Below, in pieces: positions 8,171 through 17,505 of a stretch of 64,000 bases of DNA (the first letter of the stretch is position 1; each line of letters starts with the position of its first letter). The notes beneath the pieces are model-generated. The model saw nothing but the letters and a program-made list of their open reading frames with translations, was not told the DNA's origin and made no database searches. The stretch lies in contig NZ_JAQMYP010000040.1 in NCBI RefSeq assembly GCF_028369295.1, forward strand, positions 33,330-97,329, read 5' to 3'. Made by a program: the position numbers and the translations under genes. Source of the stretch: Streptomyces sp. HD. Lineage in GTDB: Bacteria; Actinomycetota; Actinomycetes; Streptomycetales; Streptomycetaceae.

Positions 8171-9150
8171 GACAGCGCCTGCTTTCTCTGCACCCGGAGG
8201 TAGACCAGACCGAAGACCAGGGCGGCGACCACGAGCAGGTTGCCGACGGCCGCACCGGGGCCGAAGGCGGGCACCAGGTTGCCGAAGCCGAGGTGGTAGG
8301 ACCAGGTGGCGAAGGTGGTGGACGAGTCCGCCGGGCCGCCCTTGGTCATGATCCAGATGATGTCGAAGACCTTGAGCGTGTAGATCAGCCCGAGGAGCAG
8401 GGTGATCGCGGAGACCGGGCGCAGCAGCGGGAACGTGATGCGCCAGAAACGCTGCCAGGCGTTCGCCCCGTCGAGGGCGGCCGCTTCGTACAGGCTCCCG
8501 GGGATCGACTGGAGGCCGCTGTAGAGCACGACAAGGTTGAACGGTACGCCGATCCAGATGTTCGCGATGATCACCGAGGTCAGCGACCAGTCAGGTGAGG
8601 TCAGCCAGTTCACCGGGCCGATCCCGACCGCACCCAGGGCGGCGTTGACGATCCCGGAGTCGCTGTTGAGCATCCACGACCACGTCGACGCCGACACGAT
8701 CAACGGCAACAGCCACGGCACCAGGAACAGCGCCCGCAGCGTCGCCGACAACCGGAAATGCTGGTGGAAGAAGACCGCGAGGGCGAGCCCGATGCCGTAC
8801 TGCAGGACCAGGCACACGACCGTGAACACCACCGTGTGCTGCAGGGCGGGGGTGAAGGTGGGGTCGTCGAGGACCTTCTGGTAGTTCTCCAGTCCGGTGA
8901 AGGGTGCGTCGCCCTGGACGAAGGAGCGGACCGTGTAGTTGCGCAGGCTCAGGTCGATGTTGCGGTACAGCGGATAGGCGTAGAACAGGACGAGGTAGAG
9001 GGTCACCGGGGCCAGGAAGGCCCAGGCGGCCCACTGCGGAGAGGTCGGACGGCGTCGTGCTCGCGCGGGGGCCGGGGGCGGGTCGGGGATGGCCGCCCCG
9101 CTCCGGGCGCGCGCGGACCGGCGGTCCGGCAGTTTTGTCGTGTGGTTCAT
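8167..9150 (-). CDS. ABC sugar transporter permease (MalF type)
   Basis: A 327-residue CUT1 permease with a basic, Pro/Ala-rich N-terminal tail followed by membrane segments beginning WAAWAFLAPVTLYLVLFYAY. The EAA loop reads YEAAALDGANAWQRFWRITF. It pairs with the downstream MalG-type permease and lies just after the binding protein gene, the usual order of binding protein, MalF, MalG. It forms one half of the membrane channel. Confidence 0.9.
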   Translation of the reverse strand: MNHTTKLPDRRSARARSGAAIPDPPPAPARARRRPTSPQWAAWAFLAPVTLYLVLFYAYPLYRNIDLSLRNYTVRSFVQGDAPFTGLENYQKVLDDPTFTPALQHTVVFTVVCLVLQYGIGLALAVFFHQHFRLSATLRALFLVPWLLPLIVSASTWSWMLNSDSGIVNAALGAVGIGPVNWLTSPDWSLTSVIIANIWIGVPFNLVVLYSGLQSIPGSLYEAAALDGANAWQRFWRITFPLLRPVSAITLLLGLIYTLKVFDIIWIMTKGGPADSSTTFATWSYHLGFGNLVPAFGPGAAVGNLLVVAALVFGLVYLRVQRKQALS

Positions 9151-9171
9151 CTGTGGACCGGAAATCTCTGG

Positions 9172-10419
9172 CTACTTGGCGGCGGACTGGGCCTTGCCCA
9201 GCGCGTCCTCGGGCGAGGCGGCCCCGCTGAGGGCAGACTGCACGGCCTTCCACAACTGCTCGGAAATCTTGGGGTACTTGGTGCCCAGATCGTCGCTCGT
9301 GCGCCCCTTGGCCGCCTTGACCGCGTCCGCCCACGGCTTCAACTCCGCGTTCGCCGCCACCTGCTTGTCCTGCACCTCGCCGGTAGGAGCCACGTACGAC
9401 AAGATGGTGTCGGTGTCGTACAGGTTCTGGCTGCTGGTCAGGCAGGACACCAGCTTCTGGGAGGTGGCGTAGCGGCCGCTGTCGCCCTGGGCGGGCAGGG
9501 TGACGAACTCACCGCCGGTCGGGGCGGCCGCGCTGCCGCCGGCGGCGCCGGGTATGGGCAGGACGCCGTAGTCGAAGCCGGCCTTCTTCGCGTTCGCGAG
9601 CTGCCAGGTGCCGTTCTCCGCGAACGCGTAGTCACCGCTCGCGAACTCCTGCCAGCTGGTCGTCTGGGTGTTGTTGATGACGGAGTTCGGGGCGTAGCCC
9701 TTCTTCAGCCAGTCCTGCCACAGGGACAACGCGGAGACGCCCTGGGCGGAGTCGAGTTCGGTCAGCTTGGCGCCCGATCCCCAGAACCACGGCAGGAACT
9801 GGAAGCTGCCCTCCTCCGTCCCGATCGCCGAGAACGTGACGCCCTTCTTCCCCGCCTTCTTCACCTTCGCCAGCGCCGCCGTGAGCGACTTCCAGTCCTT
9901 GACCGAGGCGATGTCCACCCCGGCCTCCTTCAGCACTTCCTTGTTGTAGTAGAGGGCGAGCGTGTTGGCGCCGATCGGCGTGCCGTACGTCTTCCCACCC
10001 GCCTGGCCGGCCGCGAGCAGGTTGGGGTCGACCTTCGAGGTGTCCAGCTTGTTGTCGTCGGTCGTGGTGAGTACTCCGGCCTCGGCCAGGGTCGACACCA
10101 CCGGGTTGTCGACGATGAGAACGTCCGCGGAGTTGTCCTGCTGCGCGGCCAGCAGCGCCTTGTTGGCCAGGTCACTGGTGTCGAACGCGGTCCGCTTGAC
10201 CTTCACCCCCGCCTTGGTGCCGCAGGCGTCCAGCAGCTTCGCCCAGGCCGAGCTCTTGTCGAACTGGGGGTACGGGTCCCAGATGGTGTACGTGCCGCTG
10301 TCCGCACCCTTGGTGTCGCTACTTCCGGAGCCGGAGCCGCAGGCGGTGATGCTGGTGGCGACAGCCAGTGCGGTCAGGGCTGCGGCGGTCGGACGGCGCC
10401 GTCTGGAGAAGTTGCTCAT
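9172..10419 (-). CDS. ABC transporter sugar-binding lipoprotein
   Basis: A 415-residue extracellular solute-binding protein (family 1). The N-terminus is a lipoprotein signal: MSNFSRRRRP, a hydrophobic helix, and a lipobox ending ITAC with Cys27 as lipidation site, followed by a Gly/Ser linker. The mature part has the usual features, such as YTIWDPYPQFD, ALYYNKEVLKEAGVD and FASGDYAFAENGTWQLA. The start at 10419 is preceded by GAGGA at normal spacing; an in-frame upstream start would add 21 residues lacking signal character. It delivers sugar to the two downstream permeases. The ligand is probably an oligosaccharide released by the neighbouring secreted hydrolase (inference). Confidence 0.92.
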   Translation of the reverse strand: MSNFSRRRRPTAAALTALAVATSITACGSGSGSSDTKGADSGTYTIWDPYPQFDKSSAWAKLLDACGTKAGVKVKRTAFDTSDLANKALLAAQQDNSADVLIVDNPVVSTLAEAGVLTTTDDNKLDTSKVDPNLLAAGQAGGKTYGTPIGANTLALYYNKEVLKEAGVDIASVKDWKSLTAALAKVKKAGKKGVTFSAIGTEEGSFQFLPWFWGSGAKLTELDSAQGVSALSLWQDWLKKGYAPNSVINNTQTTSWQEFASGDYAFAENGTWQLANAKKAGFDYGVLPIPGAAGGSAAAPTGGEFVTLPAQGDSGRYATSQKLVSCLTSSQNLYDTDTILSYVAPTGEVQDKQVAANAELKPWADAVKAAKGRTSDDLGTKYPKISEQLWKAVQSALSGAASPEDALGKAQSAAK

Positions 10420-10577
10420 CGTGAGTTCCTCTGTTTTTGGCATGCGGGTGCCGAGGGCACGGTTACTGAGGGGCGGGCACACCGAACTGCGCTGAACCGA
10501 ACTACGCCGAGGTGCGCTTCGAACATTCGGCGGACCGAGATGAGAGAGCGGGGTTTTCCGCCGGGCGTGGTGAGGTG

Positions 10578-11624
10578 TCAGAACGACGTATCGGGCCGGG
10601 TGTTGATGGTGGGTGTGGCTCCGGCGGGCCCGGTGCTGGCCCGCAACGAGATCGGCGGCGTGAGCAGGTGGTGCCGGGCAGGCGCCTCAGGATGGTCGAG
10701 CCGTTCGACGAGCAGGTCGACGGCACGCCGGCCCATCTCCTCCGCCGGCACGTCGGCCGCGGTGAGCTGCGGGGTCACCGTCTCCGCCCACCGGCTCGCC
10801 ACCACCCCGGTGACCGAGAAGTCGCGCGGCACATGGCGGCCCGCCATGGCCAGACCACGGTAAATGCCGCCCAGGGCCGCCTCGTTCAGCGTGACCAGGG
10901 CCGTGGTGGCCGGGTCGTCGTGCAGAATCCGTTCCACGCAGGTCTGGCCCGAGGCGGCGTCGTCCCCACAGCAGTACGTCCGGACCGTCAGCCCCCGCTC
11001 GGCCGCCGCCTTCGTGAATCCGTCCAGGCCACGGTGCGCGGACTCGTAACCGGACCGCAGCAGTTTCTCGGGACGGTTGACGAGAGCGACCCGGCGGTGG
11101 CCGAGATCCGCCAGGTGGTGAACGCACGCCGCCGCCAGCGCGGTGTGGTCCAGGCCCACCCACCAACCGTCCTCGGAATGAGCCGTACGGCCGATGGCGA
11201 CGGACGGGAAGCCCAGCGCGGCCAGATGGTCCACCCGGTCGTCCTCCAGTCTGATCTCCATCAGGATCGCGCCGTCGACCCGCCGCTCCCCCAGCAACCG
11301 CTGGAAGGAACGGTCACTGTCCACGCCGCTCGGTGACAGCAGCACGTCGTAGTCGTGGGCCGCGGCGGCCTCGACGACACTGCCGATGAAATCCAGCTGC
11401 ATCCCGGTGTAGTGGTTGCCGGCCGGCGGGAAGACGAGGCCGATCGTGCTGGTCCGTCCGTTGGCCAGGGCACGGGCGCTGGCGCTGGGCCGGTAACCCA
11501 GCTCGTCGACGACCTGCTGGATCTTCCGACGCGTGTCCTCGGACACGGGGCGCTTGCCGCTCAGCGCATAGGACACGGTGCTCCGCGAGACACCGGCCCT
11601 GCGGGCGATTTCACCGATGTTCAC
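10578..11624 (-). CDS. LacI-family sugar-responsive repressor
   Basis: A 348-residue LacI/GalR regulator. The DNA-binding headpiece reads NIGEIARRAGVSRSTVSYAL and the hinge region RPSASARALANGRTSTIGLV; a periplasmic-binding-like sugar sensor fills the rest. The GTG at 11624 is chosen because AAGGAG lies 5 bases upstream and the headpiece begins right there; an upstream in-frame ATG at 11771 would add 49 residues that include the operator DNA. Four palindromes TCGAACCGGTTCGA or one-base variants lie between this gene and the divergent secreted hydrolase. LacI proteins typically bind such 14-bp CG-centred palindromes, so it probably represses both itself and the hydrolase. Confidence 0.9.
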   Translation of the reverse strand: MNIGEIARRAGVSRSTVSYALSGKRPVSEDTRRKIQQVVDELGYRPSASARALANGRTSTIGLVFPPAGNHYTGMQLDFIGSVVEAAAAHDYDVLLSPSGVDSDRSFQRLLGERRVDGAILMEIRLEDDRVDHLAALGFPSVAIGRTAHSEDGWWVGLDHTALAAACVHHLADLGHRRVALVNRPEKLLRSGYESAHRGLDGFTKAAAERGLTVRTYCCGDDAASGQTCVERILHDDPATTALVTLNEAALGGIYRGLAMAGRHVPRDFSVTGVVASRWAETVTPQLTAADVPAEEMGRRAVDLLVERLDHPEAPARHHLLTPPISLRASTGPAGATPTINTRPDTSF

Positions 11625-11637
11625 GGCGACTCCTTGC

Positions 11638-11651
11638 TCGAACCGGTTCGA
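11638..11651. promoter_or_regulatory. LacI operator candidate 1
   Basis: Perfect 14-bp palindrome TCGAACCGGTTCGA immediately upstream of the LacI gene start codon, overlapping where its promoter or leader must be. This suggests autoregulation. Confidence 0.8.
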
Positions 11652-11718
11652 CACCCGGAGACAGAAGCGTCTGTCGGTCGTGCGGATGCGGGGTGGGCTG
11701 AGGGGCGACCCCGGCCTG

Positions 11719-11732
11719 TCGAACCGGTTCGC
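11719..11732. promoter_or_regulatory. LacI operator candidate 2
   Basis: TCGAACCGGTTCGC, one mismatch from the perfect palindrome, in the divergent intergenic region. Confidence 0.75.
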
Positions 11733-11859
11733 GTAAAGGACGCTAGGAACTGCCCGTACGTCTGTCAACACTTCCGACCCATTCCCTCGACGCCGGCAAG
11801 GATCCCCGAGACCTTGCGTCCGGGGGATTGCTGGCCCGGTTTCTCCAGTGCTAGCTTCG

Positions 11860-11873
11860 CCGAACCGGTTCGA
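11860..11873. promoter_or_regulatory. LacI operator candidate 3
   Basis: CCGAACCGGTTCGA, one mismatch from the palindrome, about 225 bases before the hydrolase start. Confidence 0.75.
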
Positions 11874-11980
11874 TGAAGTGATCCTTCCGGCAGCGAAGCG
11901 CCGATTTCCCGATTTCCCGGCAGCACAGGGGTCGCCATTCTCGCTCGCCTCGAAATTGCCCTTGCCGCCGGAGTCCGGGA

Positions 11981-11994
11981 TCGAACCGGTTCGA
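11981..11994. promoter_or_regulatory. LacI operator candidate 4
   Basis: Perfect palindrome TCGAACCGGTTCGA about 104 bases upstream of the secreted hydrolase start, well placed to block its promoter or early transcript. Confidence 0.8.
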
Positions 11995-12097
11995 GTTGCC
12001 CGCCTCAGAGCCTTCGTACTCAGACCGGCACGTGGACGAGGCGTCGACCGAGGTGGGCCGACAAGGACCCGTTACTCAAGGATTGAGGACGCAATCC

Positions 12098-15000
12098 ATG
12101 CCATCCGCTGACAGATCCGCCCGGCGCCGAGCCCCGGCCGCCGTGGCCGTCGCTCTCGGCGCGGGCCTGCTGACCGCACCCGCAGTCCCGGCGCAGGCGG
12201 CCGACGCGCCCCGGCCGACCGCGCGCTACACGTTCGACCAGGACGATCTCGCCTCCGGCAGGATCACCGACAGCTCCGGACACGGTCTGACGGCGACCCT
12301 GGTGAACGGCTCCACCGCCCAGTTCGTGGCGGGCACGGACGGTGGCAAGGCCCTGGCCCTGCCCGGTGGGGCGCCCACCTCCGACGGTGCGTACGTCCGG
12401 CTGCCCCGCGAAGTGATCGGTGACGCGACCGACCTGACGGTCTCCGCCCGCGTGAAGTGGAGCGGCGACAAGGCGTCCTGGCAGCGGATCTTCGATCTCG
12501 GTACCAGCACCACCAAGTACCTCTTCAGTACCCCGTACAACGGCGACGGGCTGTTCCAGACGTCCGTGACCACTGGCGGAGGCGGAGCGGAGACGCAGGT
12601 CCGCGGCTACGCGATGCTTCCCTCGGACGCGTGGCGGACGGTCACCGTCACGCTCGACACCGGCGCCGGCCGGCTCACCACCTACCTCGACGGAGTGGCG
12701 ATCGCCTCCGCCGCGACCGGCATCAAGGCCAAGGAGCTGCTGGAGGGTTCGGCCACGGCCGCCGGTTACATCGGCAAGTCCTTCTGGCCCGACCCGCTGC
12801 TCAAGGGCGCGGTCGACGACTTCACCGTGTGGCATTCGGCGCTGAGCGCGGAGCAGGTGGCCGGTACGGTCGGGACCGTGCCGACCGTCCAGGAACTCTC
12901 GAAGACGTCCTTCGACGTCCGTACCACGGCAGGGACCGCCCCGTCCCTGCCGGGCGCCGTCCGCTCCTCGTTCTCCGACGGCTACGACCGCGACACACCG
13001 ATCACCTGGGATGCCGTACCGGCCGAGAAGTACGCGAAGCCGGGGACGTTCACCGTGGCCGGAACGGCGGCCGGGCGGGCCGTGAAGGCGACCGTCACCG
13101 TGGTCCGCGAGGGACAGCTCACCGTCGACCTCGGCTCGGACACCGGCGCGTTCCACGGCGGCGCCTCCGGCACTCTCTATGGCGTGTACGGACCGGACGT
13201 CCCCACGAACAACCTCATCGAGGGCATGGGCCTGCGCACGGTCTCGACGAAGGCGCAGGACGGCCCGCAGCACCAGGGGGCCGACGCGCTGGAGGTGGTC
13301 AAGCCACTGGCTGACTCCACCAACGGTGATGTCTACATCTACATGACCGACATCCACCGCGGCTTCCCCTACCAGTGGCCCGGCGACACCCCCGCGGAGA
13401 AGCTCAAGCTCTACAAGGAGAAGCTCGCCAAGCAGGTCGACCAGGTCCTGAAGCTGCCGAAGGAGTACCAGGACAACATCGTCTTCGTGCCGTTCAACGA
13501 GCCCGAGGGCAACATGTTCGGCACCGGTGAGTGGAGCTACAACAAGGTCAGCTGGCTGAACGACCCCGACGACTTCTTCGCCGCCTGGGACGACGCCTAC
13601 AAGCTCATCAAGGGACGGATGCCAAACGCCCGTATAGCCGGCCCCAACACCAGCGTGCTCTACGACCAGGTGAAGGGCTTCCTCACCCACACCCTCGCCG
13701 CGGGCACGCTGCCCGACGTGATCACCTGGCACGAGCTGAGCCACCCGGAAGCGGTGCGCGAGAGCGTCGTCAAGTACCGGGCGTGGGAGAAGGACCTGTT
13801 CAAGGGCACCGACCGCGAGGGCACCCGACTCCCCATCAACATCAACGAGTACGCCTTCAACTACCACACCTCCGTCCCCGGCCAGATGATCCAGTGGGTG
13901 TCCGCGATCGAGGAGTCCAAGGTCGACGCCGACATCGCCTACTGGAACATCGACGGCAACCTCTCCGACTCCGCGGTGCAGTCCAACCGCGGCAACGGCC
14001 AGTGGTGGCTGCTCCACTCGTACGCCTCGATGAGCGGCCACACGGTGAAGGTGGCTCCGCCGTTCCCCGGCGAGAACTACACCATGCAGGGTGTCGCCAC
14101 GCTCGACGCGAAGAAGAGGCAGTCCCGGCTGATCTTCGGCGGCTCCACCGGCAAGGGCCACATCACCTTCGCGGGTGTCCCCAAGAAGGTCTTCGGGGAC
14201 CGCGTGCACGCCTGGGTGCGCGAGATCGACTGGAGCGGACAGGTCGGCGACAACTCCGGACCGAAGCTGCTGACGGAGACGAACCTGAAGGTCAGTGACG
14301 ACGGCAAGGTCGTCATCGACTTCGGCGACGGCGCGCTGCCGAAGCTGAAGGAGTCCTCGGCCTACGAGATCGTCCTCAGCCCGGCCGGAAAGGCGAAGGG
14401 CACGCAGTCGCCGCCGGTCCGCTGGCAGGGGTCGTACGAAGCGGAGGACGCCGCCCACTCCGGGTCCGGCTACACGAAGAACGGCCCCGAGGGCTCGCCG
14501 CGCGACGTGTCGAAGTTCTACACCTCCGGCGGCTACGACGTGGGTGGCCTGCGCACCGGCTCGGACGTCACGCTCGACTTCACCGTCGACGTGCCCGAGG
14601 ACGGCACCTACGACCTGAGCGCCTTCGCGAACTCCCTCAACACCTTCGACAAGGTGAAGGAGCAGGGCCCCACCAACGTCTTCCTGCGTGTGGACGGCAA
14701 TGCGGACAGCGAGCAGGAGCTGTACCTGCCGCTCGGCTACAAGTGGGTGGTGTGGGACCACACCGACACCAAGGTGAAGCTCACCAAGGGCAAGCACACG
14801 CTGACGCTCGCCGCGAAGAGCCTCGACGGCAAGCGGGCCACGAACGGCGACGCCATCGTCGACCGGCTCACCCTCTCCCTCCCCGAGGCTTCGGCCGACA
14901 CCCAGGTGTACGAGGGCGAACTGGCCTGGCTGGGCGGCGGTGCACAGCCGGTCTACGACCTGCCGAAGGAGTCGGCGACCGGCTCGGGCGCAGCCCGGCT

Positions 15001-15751
15001 CGCCAAGGGCCAGACCGCCACGTTCTGGGTCTACTCACCGGCCGATCGCGAGGCCACCCTCAGCGTCGACACACTCGGCGGCACGGGCGCCCGGCTCTCC
15101 GCCAACGGGCGCGAGGTCCTGCGCCTGGCGAAGGACAGGAGCAGCGTGGCGGTCTCCCTCTCGGGCGGCGTCAACAAGGTGACGTTGACCGGGGGTTCGT
15201 CCACCACCCTCGTCGACCGCCTCACGGTCACACCCACCGAGGGCACCCTGCCGGTACGTACGTACGAGGCGGGCGACGCCGAACTCGCGGGCTCGGCCAC
15301 GCTCACCCCCCTCACCCTGGCGACCGGCGGCACGGCGATCACCGGCATCGGCGGCGACCCCGGCAATGGCAACACCGCGACGTTCACCGTCGCCGCGGAC
15401 CGGGACGGCCTGTACGCGCTGCGCATCCGCTACTCCAACCCCGAGCAGGCCGAGGCCACCCACTACAACCCGGATCCGCTCGCCCGCCACGCCGACATCA
15501 CGGTCAACGGCGGTGAGACGCGGCGCGTCGGCTTCCCGCACAGCTTCCACCAGAACAACTTCTGGGAGCTGACCGTTCCGGTCCAGCTGAAGAAGGGACA
15601 GAACACCATCGCCTTCCGCTCCGAGGAACTGCCGAACTTCGACGGCACCACCTACGCCTCGGACACCTTCCCCGGTGTACCGCTCCGCTCCCGCTACGCA
15701 CCGCTGATCGACCAGATCACCGTCGCCCCTTATGCGCGCGAGGTGCGCTGA
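12098..15751 (+). CDS. large secreted multidomain glycoside hydrolase (GH39-like, LamG, Ig and CBM domains)
   Basis: A 1217-residue secreted enzyme. The signal peptide (about 1-34) has a twin-Arg-like basic start, MPSADRSARRRAP, and ends AQAA. Then come a concanavalin/LamG-type domain (about 41-255), a bacterial Ig-like domain (about 261-340), a (beta/alpha)8 hydrolase core (about 341-760) and three beta-sandwich domains. The first of these resembles CBM6/35 (starting SYEAEDAAHSG near 779); the others start near 936 and 1056. The core has FVPFNEPEGN with acid/base candidate Glu468 and INEYAFNY with nucleophile candidate Glu584, as in retaining clan-A enzymes such as GH39. The start is set by GAGGAC upstream of ATG 12098. 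It probably cuts an extracellular plant or microbial polysaccharide and feeds the ABC importer; the substrate cannot be read. Confidence 0.8.
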   Translation: MPSADRSARRRAPAAVAVALGAGLLTAPAVPAQAADAPRPTARYTFDQDDLASGRITDSSGHGLTATLVNGSTAQFVAGTDGGKALALPGGAPTSDGAYVRLPREVIGDATDLTVSARVKWSGDKASWQRIFDLGTSTTKYLFSTPYNGDGLFQTSVTTGGGGAETQVRGYAMLPSDAWRTVTVTLDTGAGRLTTYLDGVAIASAATGIKAKELLEGSATAAGYIGKSFWPDPLLKGAVDDFTVWHSALSAEQVAGTVGTVPTVQELSKTSFDVRTTAGTAPSLPGAVRSSFSDGYDRDTPITWDAVPAEKYAKPGTFTVAGTAAGRAVKATVTVVREGQLTVDLGSDTGAFHGGASGTLYGVYGPDVPTNNLIEGMGLRTVSTKAQDGPQHQGADALEVVKPLADSTNGDVYIYMTDIHRGFPYQWPGDTPAEKLKLYKEKLAKQVDQVLKLPKEYQDNIVFVPFNEPEGNMFGTGEWSYNKVSWLNDPDDFFAAWDDAYKLIKGRMPNARIAGPNTSVLYDQVKGFLTHTLAAGTLPDVITWHELSHPEAVRESVVKYRAWEKDLFKGTDREGTRLPININEYAFNYHTSVPGQMIQWVSAIEESKVDADIAYWNIDGNLSDSAVQSNRGNGQWWLLHSYASMSGHTVKVAPPFPGENYTMQGVATLDAKKRQSRLIFGGSTGKGHITFAGVPKKVFGDRVHAWVREIDWSGQVGDNSGPKLLTETNLKVSDDGKVVIDFGDGALPKLKESSAYEIVLSPAGKAKGTQSPPVRWQGSYEAEDAAHSGSGYTKNGPEGSPRDVSKFYTSGGYDVGGLRTGSDVTLDFTVDVPEDGTYDLSAFANSLNTFDKVKEQGPTNVFLRVDGNADSEQELYLPLGYKWVVWDHTDTKVKLTKGKHTLTLAAKSLDGKRATNGDAIVDRLTLSLPEASADTQVYEGELAWLGGGAQPVYDLPKESATGSGAARLAKGQTATFWVYSPADREATLSVDTLGGTGARLSANGREVLRLAKDRSSVAVSLSGGVNKVTLTGGSSTTLVDRLTVTPTEGTLPVRTYEAGDAELAGSATLTPLTLATGGTAITGIGGDPGNGNTATFTVAADRDGLYALRIRYSNPEQAEATHYNPDPLARHADITVNGGETRRVGFPHSFHQNNFWELTVPVQLKKGQNTIAFRSEELPNFDGTTYASDTFPGVPLRSRYAPLIDQITVAPYAREVR

Positions 15752-15875
15752 GATGATCACCACCGGCGGCAACGTGCCGCGCGCGGACGCCGGGTAGCAG
15801 GGCATCGCGTCCCACCCCGTCCGGCAGACACACGCCCACTTCGCCGCCGGCGCCGCAAGGAGACGCCCGGGTTCG

Positions 15876-16379
15876 TCATGGTCGACGGATCCGGGCGCCT
15901 TCCTGCTCGCGCGCCCGATGCTGCAGGTCAACCCGAGGATGGCGTCCCGGCTTTCCGAGATCGAAAGAGATCTGATGTTCCGTCGGAAACGTGCGGAAGA
16001 GGAGCGATGGCTGGGTGAGACCGAGGGGATCGACATGACCCCGACGTTCGTCCGCAGCAAGCCGGCCGACGTCGCGCGGCTCACCAGCCGACCGCCGGTA
16101 GCCCTCGGATTCCCGACTCCCGGAACCCGCCGCCAATGACCGCATGAAGCGGGGATGCGCAGTGGCGGGCGACGTGCCGAACGTCGGCGGCAGATGCCGC
16201 CAGGAACAGCCGCTGGTCAGCGCGTACACCACTGCCGTGAACACGGCCCGCCCGTCACACGGAGCGGTCCCAGCATCTTGCGGACGAGCAGCGAACGACG
16301 ACAGCAACGGGGCGGCCAGCTCCCAGAGTTCATCAGGAACCGGACCCTTCGATAGATCAGCGCCCGCGACCGGCATCAT
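15876..16379 (-). pseudogene. IS5-family transposase, N-terminal fragment
   Basis: The first 75 or so codons read as an IS5-type DDE transposase N-terminus: VPDELWELAAPLLSSFAARP, AVFTAVVYALTSGCSWRHLP and PPTFGTSPATAHPRFM. After that the similarity stops and the frame runs through unrelated sequence that contains a recombinase-like piece on the other strand. The catalytic DDE domain is missing, so the element is dead. Its start lies just inside a putative IS end at 16398-16414. Confidence 0.75.
15918..16139 (+). pseudogene. C-terminal piece of a mobile-element recombinase-associated protein
   Basis: The plus-strand frame reads MLQVNPRMASRLSEIERDLM, then RAEEERWLGETEGIDMTPTF. This Arg/Glu-rich helix with WLGExEGID resembles the C-terminal tail of actinobacterial integron/transposon recombinases. 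No start region is present (upstream reading without a stop continues as GAFLLARP), so it is a truncated end. It overlaps the non-homologous tail of the IS5 frame on the other strand. Confidence 0.35.
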
Positions 16380-16397
16380 GCCGCACGAACATCAAGT

Positions 16398-16414
16398 CAC
16401 GTGAGACAACCTCT
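16398..16414. repeat. putative IS end, copy 1
   Basis: CACGTGAGACAACCTCT, repeated exactly at 17127-17143. It lies at the upstream side of the IS5 transposase fragment, where a terminal inverted repeat belongs, and it touches the stop codon of the DinB gene. Confidence 0.5.
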
Positions 16415-16997
16415 AAGCCTTGATTGATGCGGCCGACCTGGCGGCCTGCTCGATCTTCGCGCAGTAGGCTGCACGGGCTTCCTCGTCGATCTGCTGCTCG
16501 TTCTCGGCGCGCACGCCGGTCCGGCCGTCGAGGCCCTCACGCAGGATATCGGCGTGCCCGGCATGCCGGATGGACTCGCCGAGGACATGGACCATGATGG
16601 CGAACAGGTTCGTGTTGGGATAAGGCTCCGGCCACCACGGCACGTGGCCGGGGGCGTCGAGGGGAAGCTCGTTGATCGTCGCGTCCGAGTGTTCCCACGT
16701 GCGCCGGTAGAACCCGATGATCTGATCGCGGGTCTCGTCCTCGGCCGCCCACTGATCGCTGCCGTCGGAGTCCTGCCACCGGGACAGCGATTCCGGGGAA
16801 GGGCGGTCGAAGACCTCGCCGAAGTACCTGGCCTCGACGGTGGCCACGTGTTTGACCAGGCCGAGGAGATTGGTCCCGGTCGCCGTCAATGGTCGGCGGG
16901 CGTCGTATTCGGACAAGCCGTCGAGTTTCCAGAGCAGCGCCTCGCGGTCCCGCCGCAGTCTCCCGTGCAGGTTGTCCTTCGCGAATTCATCGATCAT
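16413..16997 (-). CDS. DinB/DUF664 family protein
   Basis: A 194-residue four-helix DinB-like protein (start at 16997; an in-frame ATG at 17015 is also possible). Features are DREALLWKLDGLSEYDARRP, GLVKHVATVEARYFGEVF and HVLGESIRHAGHADILREGL, which supply the metal-binding His residues typical of DinB_2/DUF664 proteins. Related proteins act as thiol-dependent S-transferases or have no known role. The stop codon is formed at the edge of a putative IS end, so the last residues may have been altered by insertion; the core is complete. Confidence 0.8.
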   Translation of the reverse strand: MIDEFAKDNLHGRLRRDREALLWKLDGLSEYDARRPLTATGTNLLGLVKHVATVEARYFGEVFDRPSPESLSRWQDSDGSDQWAAEDETRDQIIGFYRRTWEHSDATINELPLDAPGHVPWWPEPYPNTNLFAIMVHVLGESIRHAGHADILREGLDGRTGVRAENEQQIDEEARAAYCAKIEQAARSAASIKA

Positions 16998-17126
16998 GCG
17001 GCATGAGCCTGCCATGGGCTGCTCGTGGTCTCAAGATCCCGTACGCGGTCCGCAACGCCTGGCAGAGCCGAGGCCTGGCCATGGGCCGCCGCCCTGACCT
17101 GCCTCAAGAAGCTCGCGATACTTGCC

Positions 17127-17143
17127 ACGTGAGACAACCTCTG
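17127..17143. repeat. putative IS end, copy 2
   Basis: Exact second copy of CACGTGAGACAACCTCT in the same orientation, 729 bases from the first, with no transposase beside it. It probably marks a second, now deleted, insertion or a rearranged end. Confidence 0.45.
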
Positions 17144-17505
17144 AACAGTCTCCTACGTCGTGAGCCCGAAGAGGTGTTGTGAGAATTGCGCTAGTAGCGA
17201 GGCCGAGGCTGCGGTAATCGGACAGCCAGAACAGCTCGCTCTATGCCCAGCGGCATCGCCCTGACCGTTTCGCTGGACTCGGCCTCTTTCCGGGCGATGC
17301 CCAATCCGACCCGCTTCCGTCGAAGCCCTGTCCGCAGATCTGCGCGGTCGTGTGATCGGCTGCGTGAAGGAGCTGTGCTTGAAAAGGCTCGCACCACAGG
17401 GCCTCAGGGGCCGCCGCACTCGCGGCAAGCCTTCAGCCATCCCGAGGTGTCCGTGACATCACCCCTGGCTGACAGTCCATGTAATCGGGCCAGGGCCACT
17501 GCGCA
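17144..17505. other. no recognisable gene
   Basis: Only overlapping frames without recognisable motifs were seen between the IS end and the aldo/keto reductase fragment. I see no RNA gene or promoter. Confidence 0.4.

Noticed and set aside
12020..14797. 925-codon minus-strand open frame
   Set aside because: Antisense shadow of the secreted hydrolase gene with typical high-GC codon bias artefacts.
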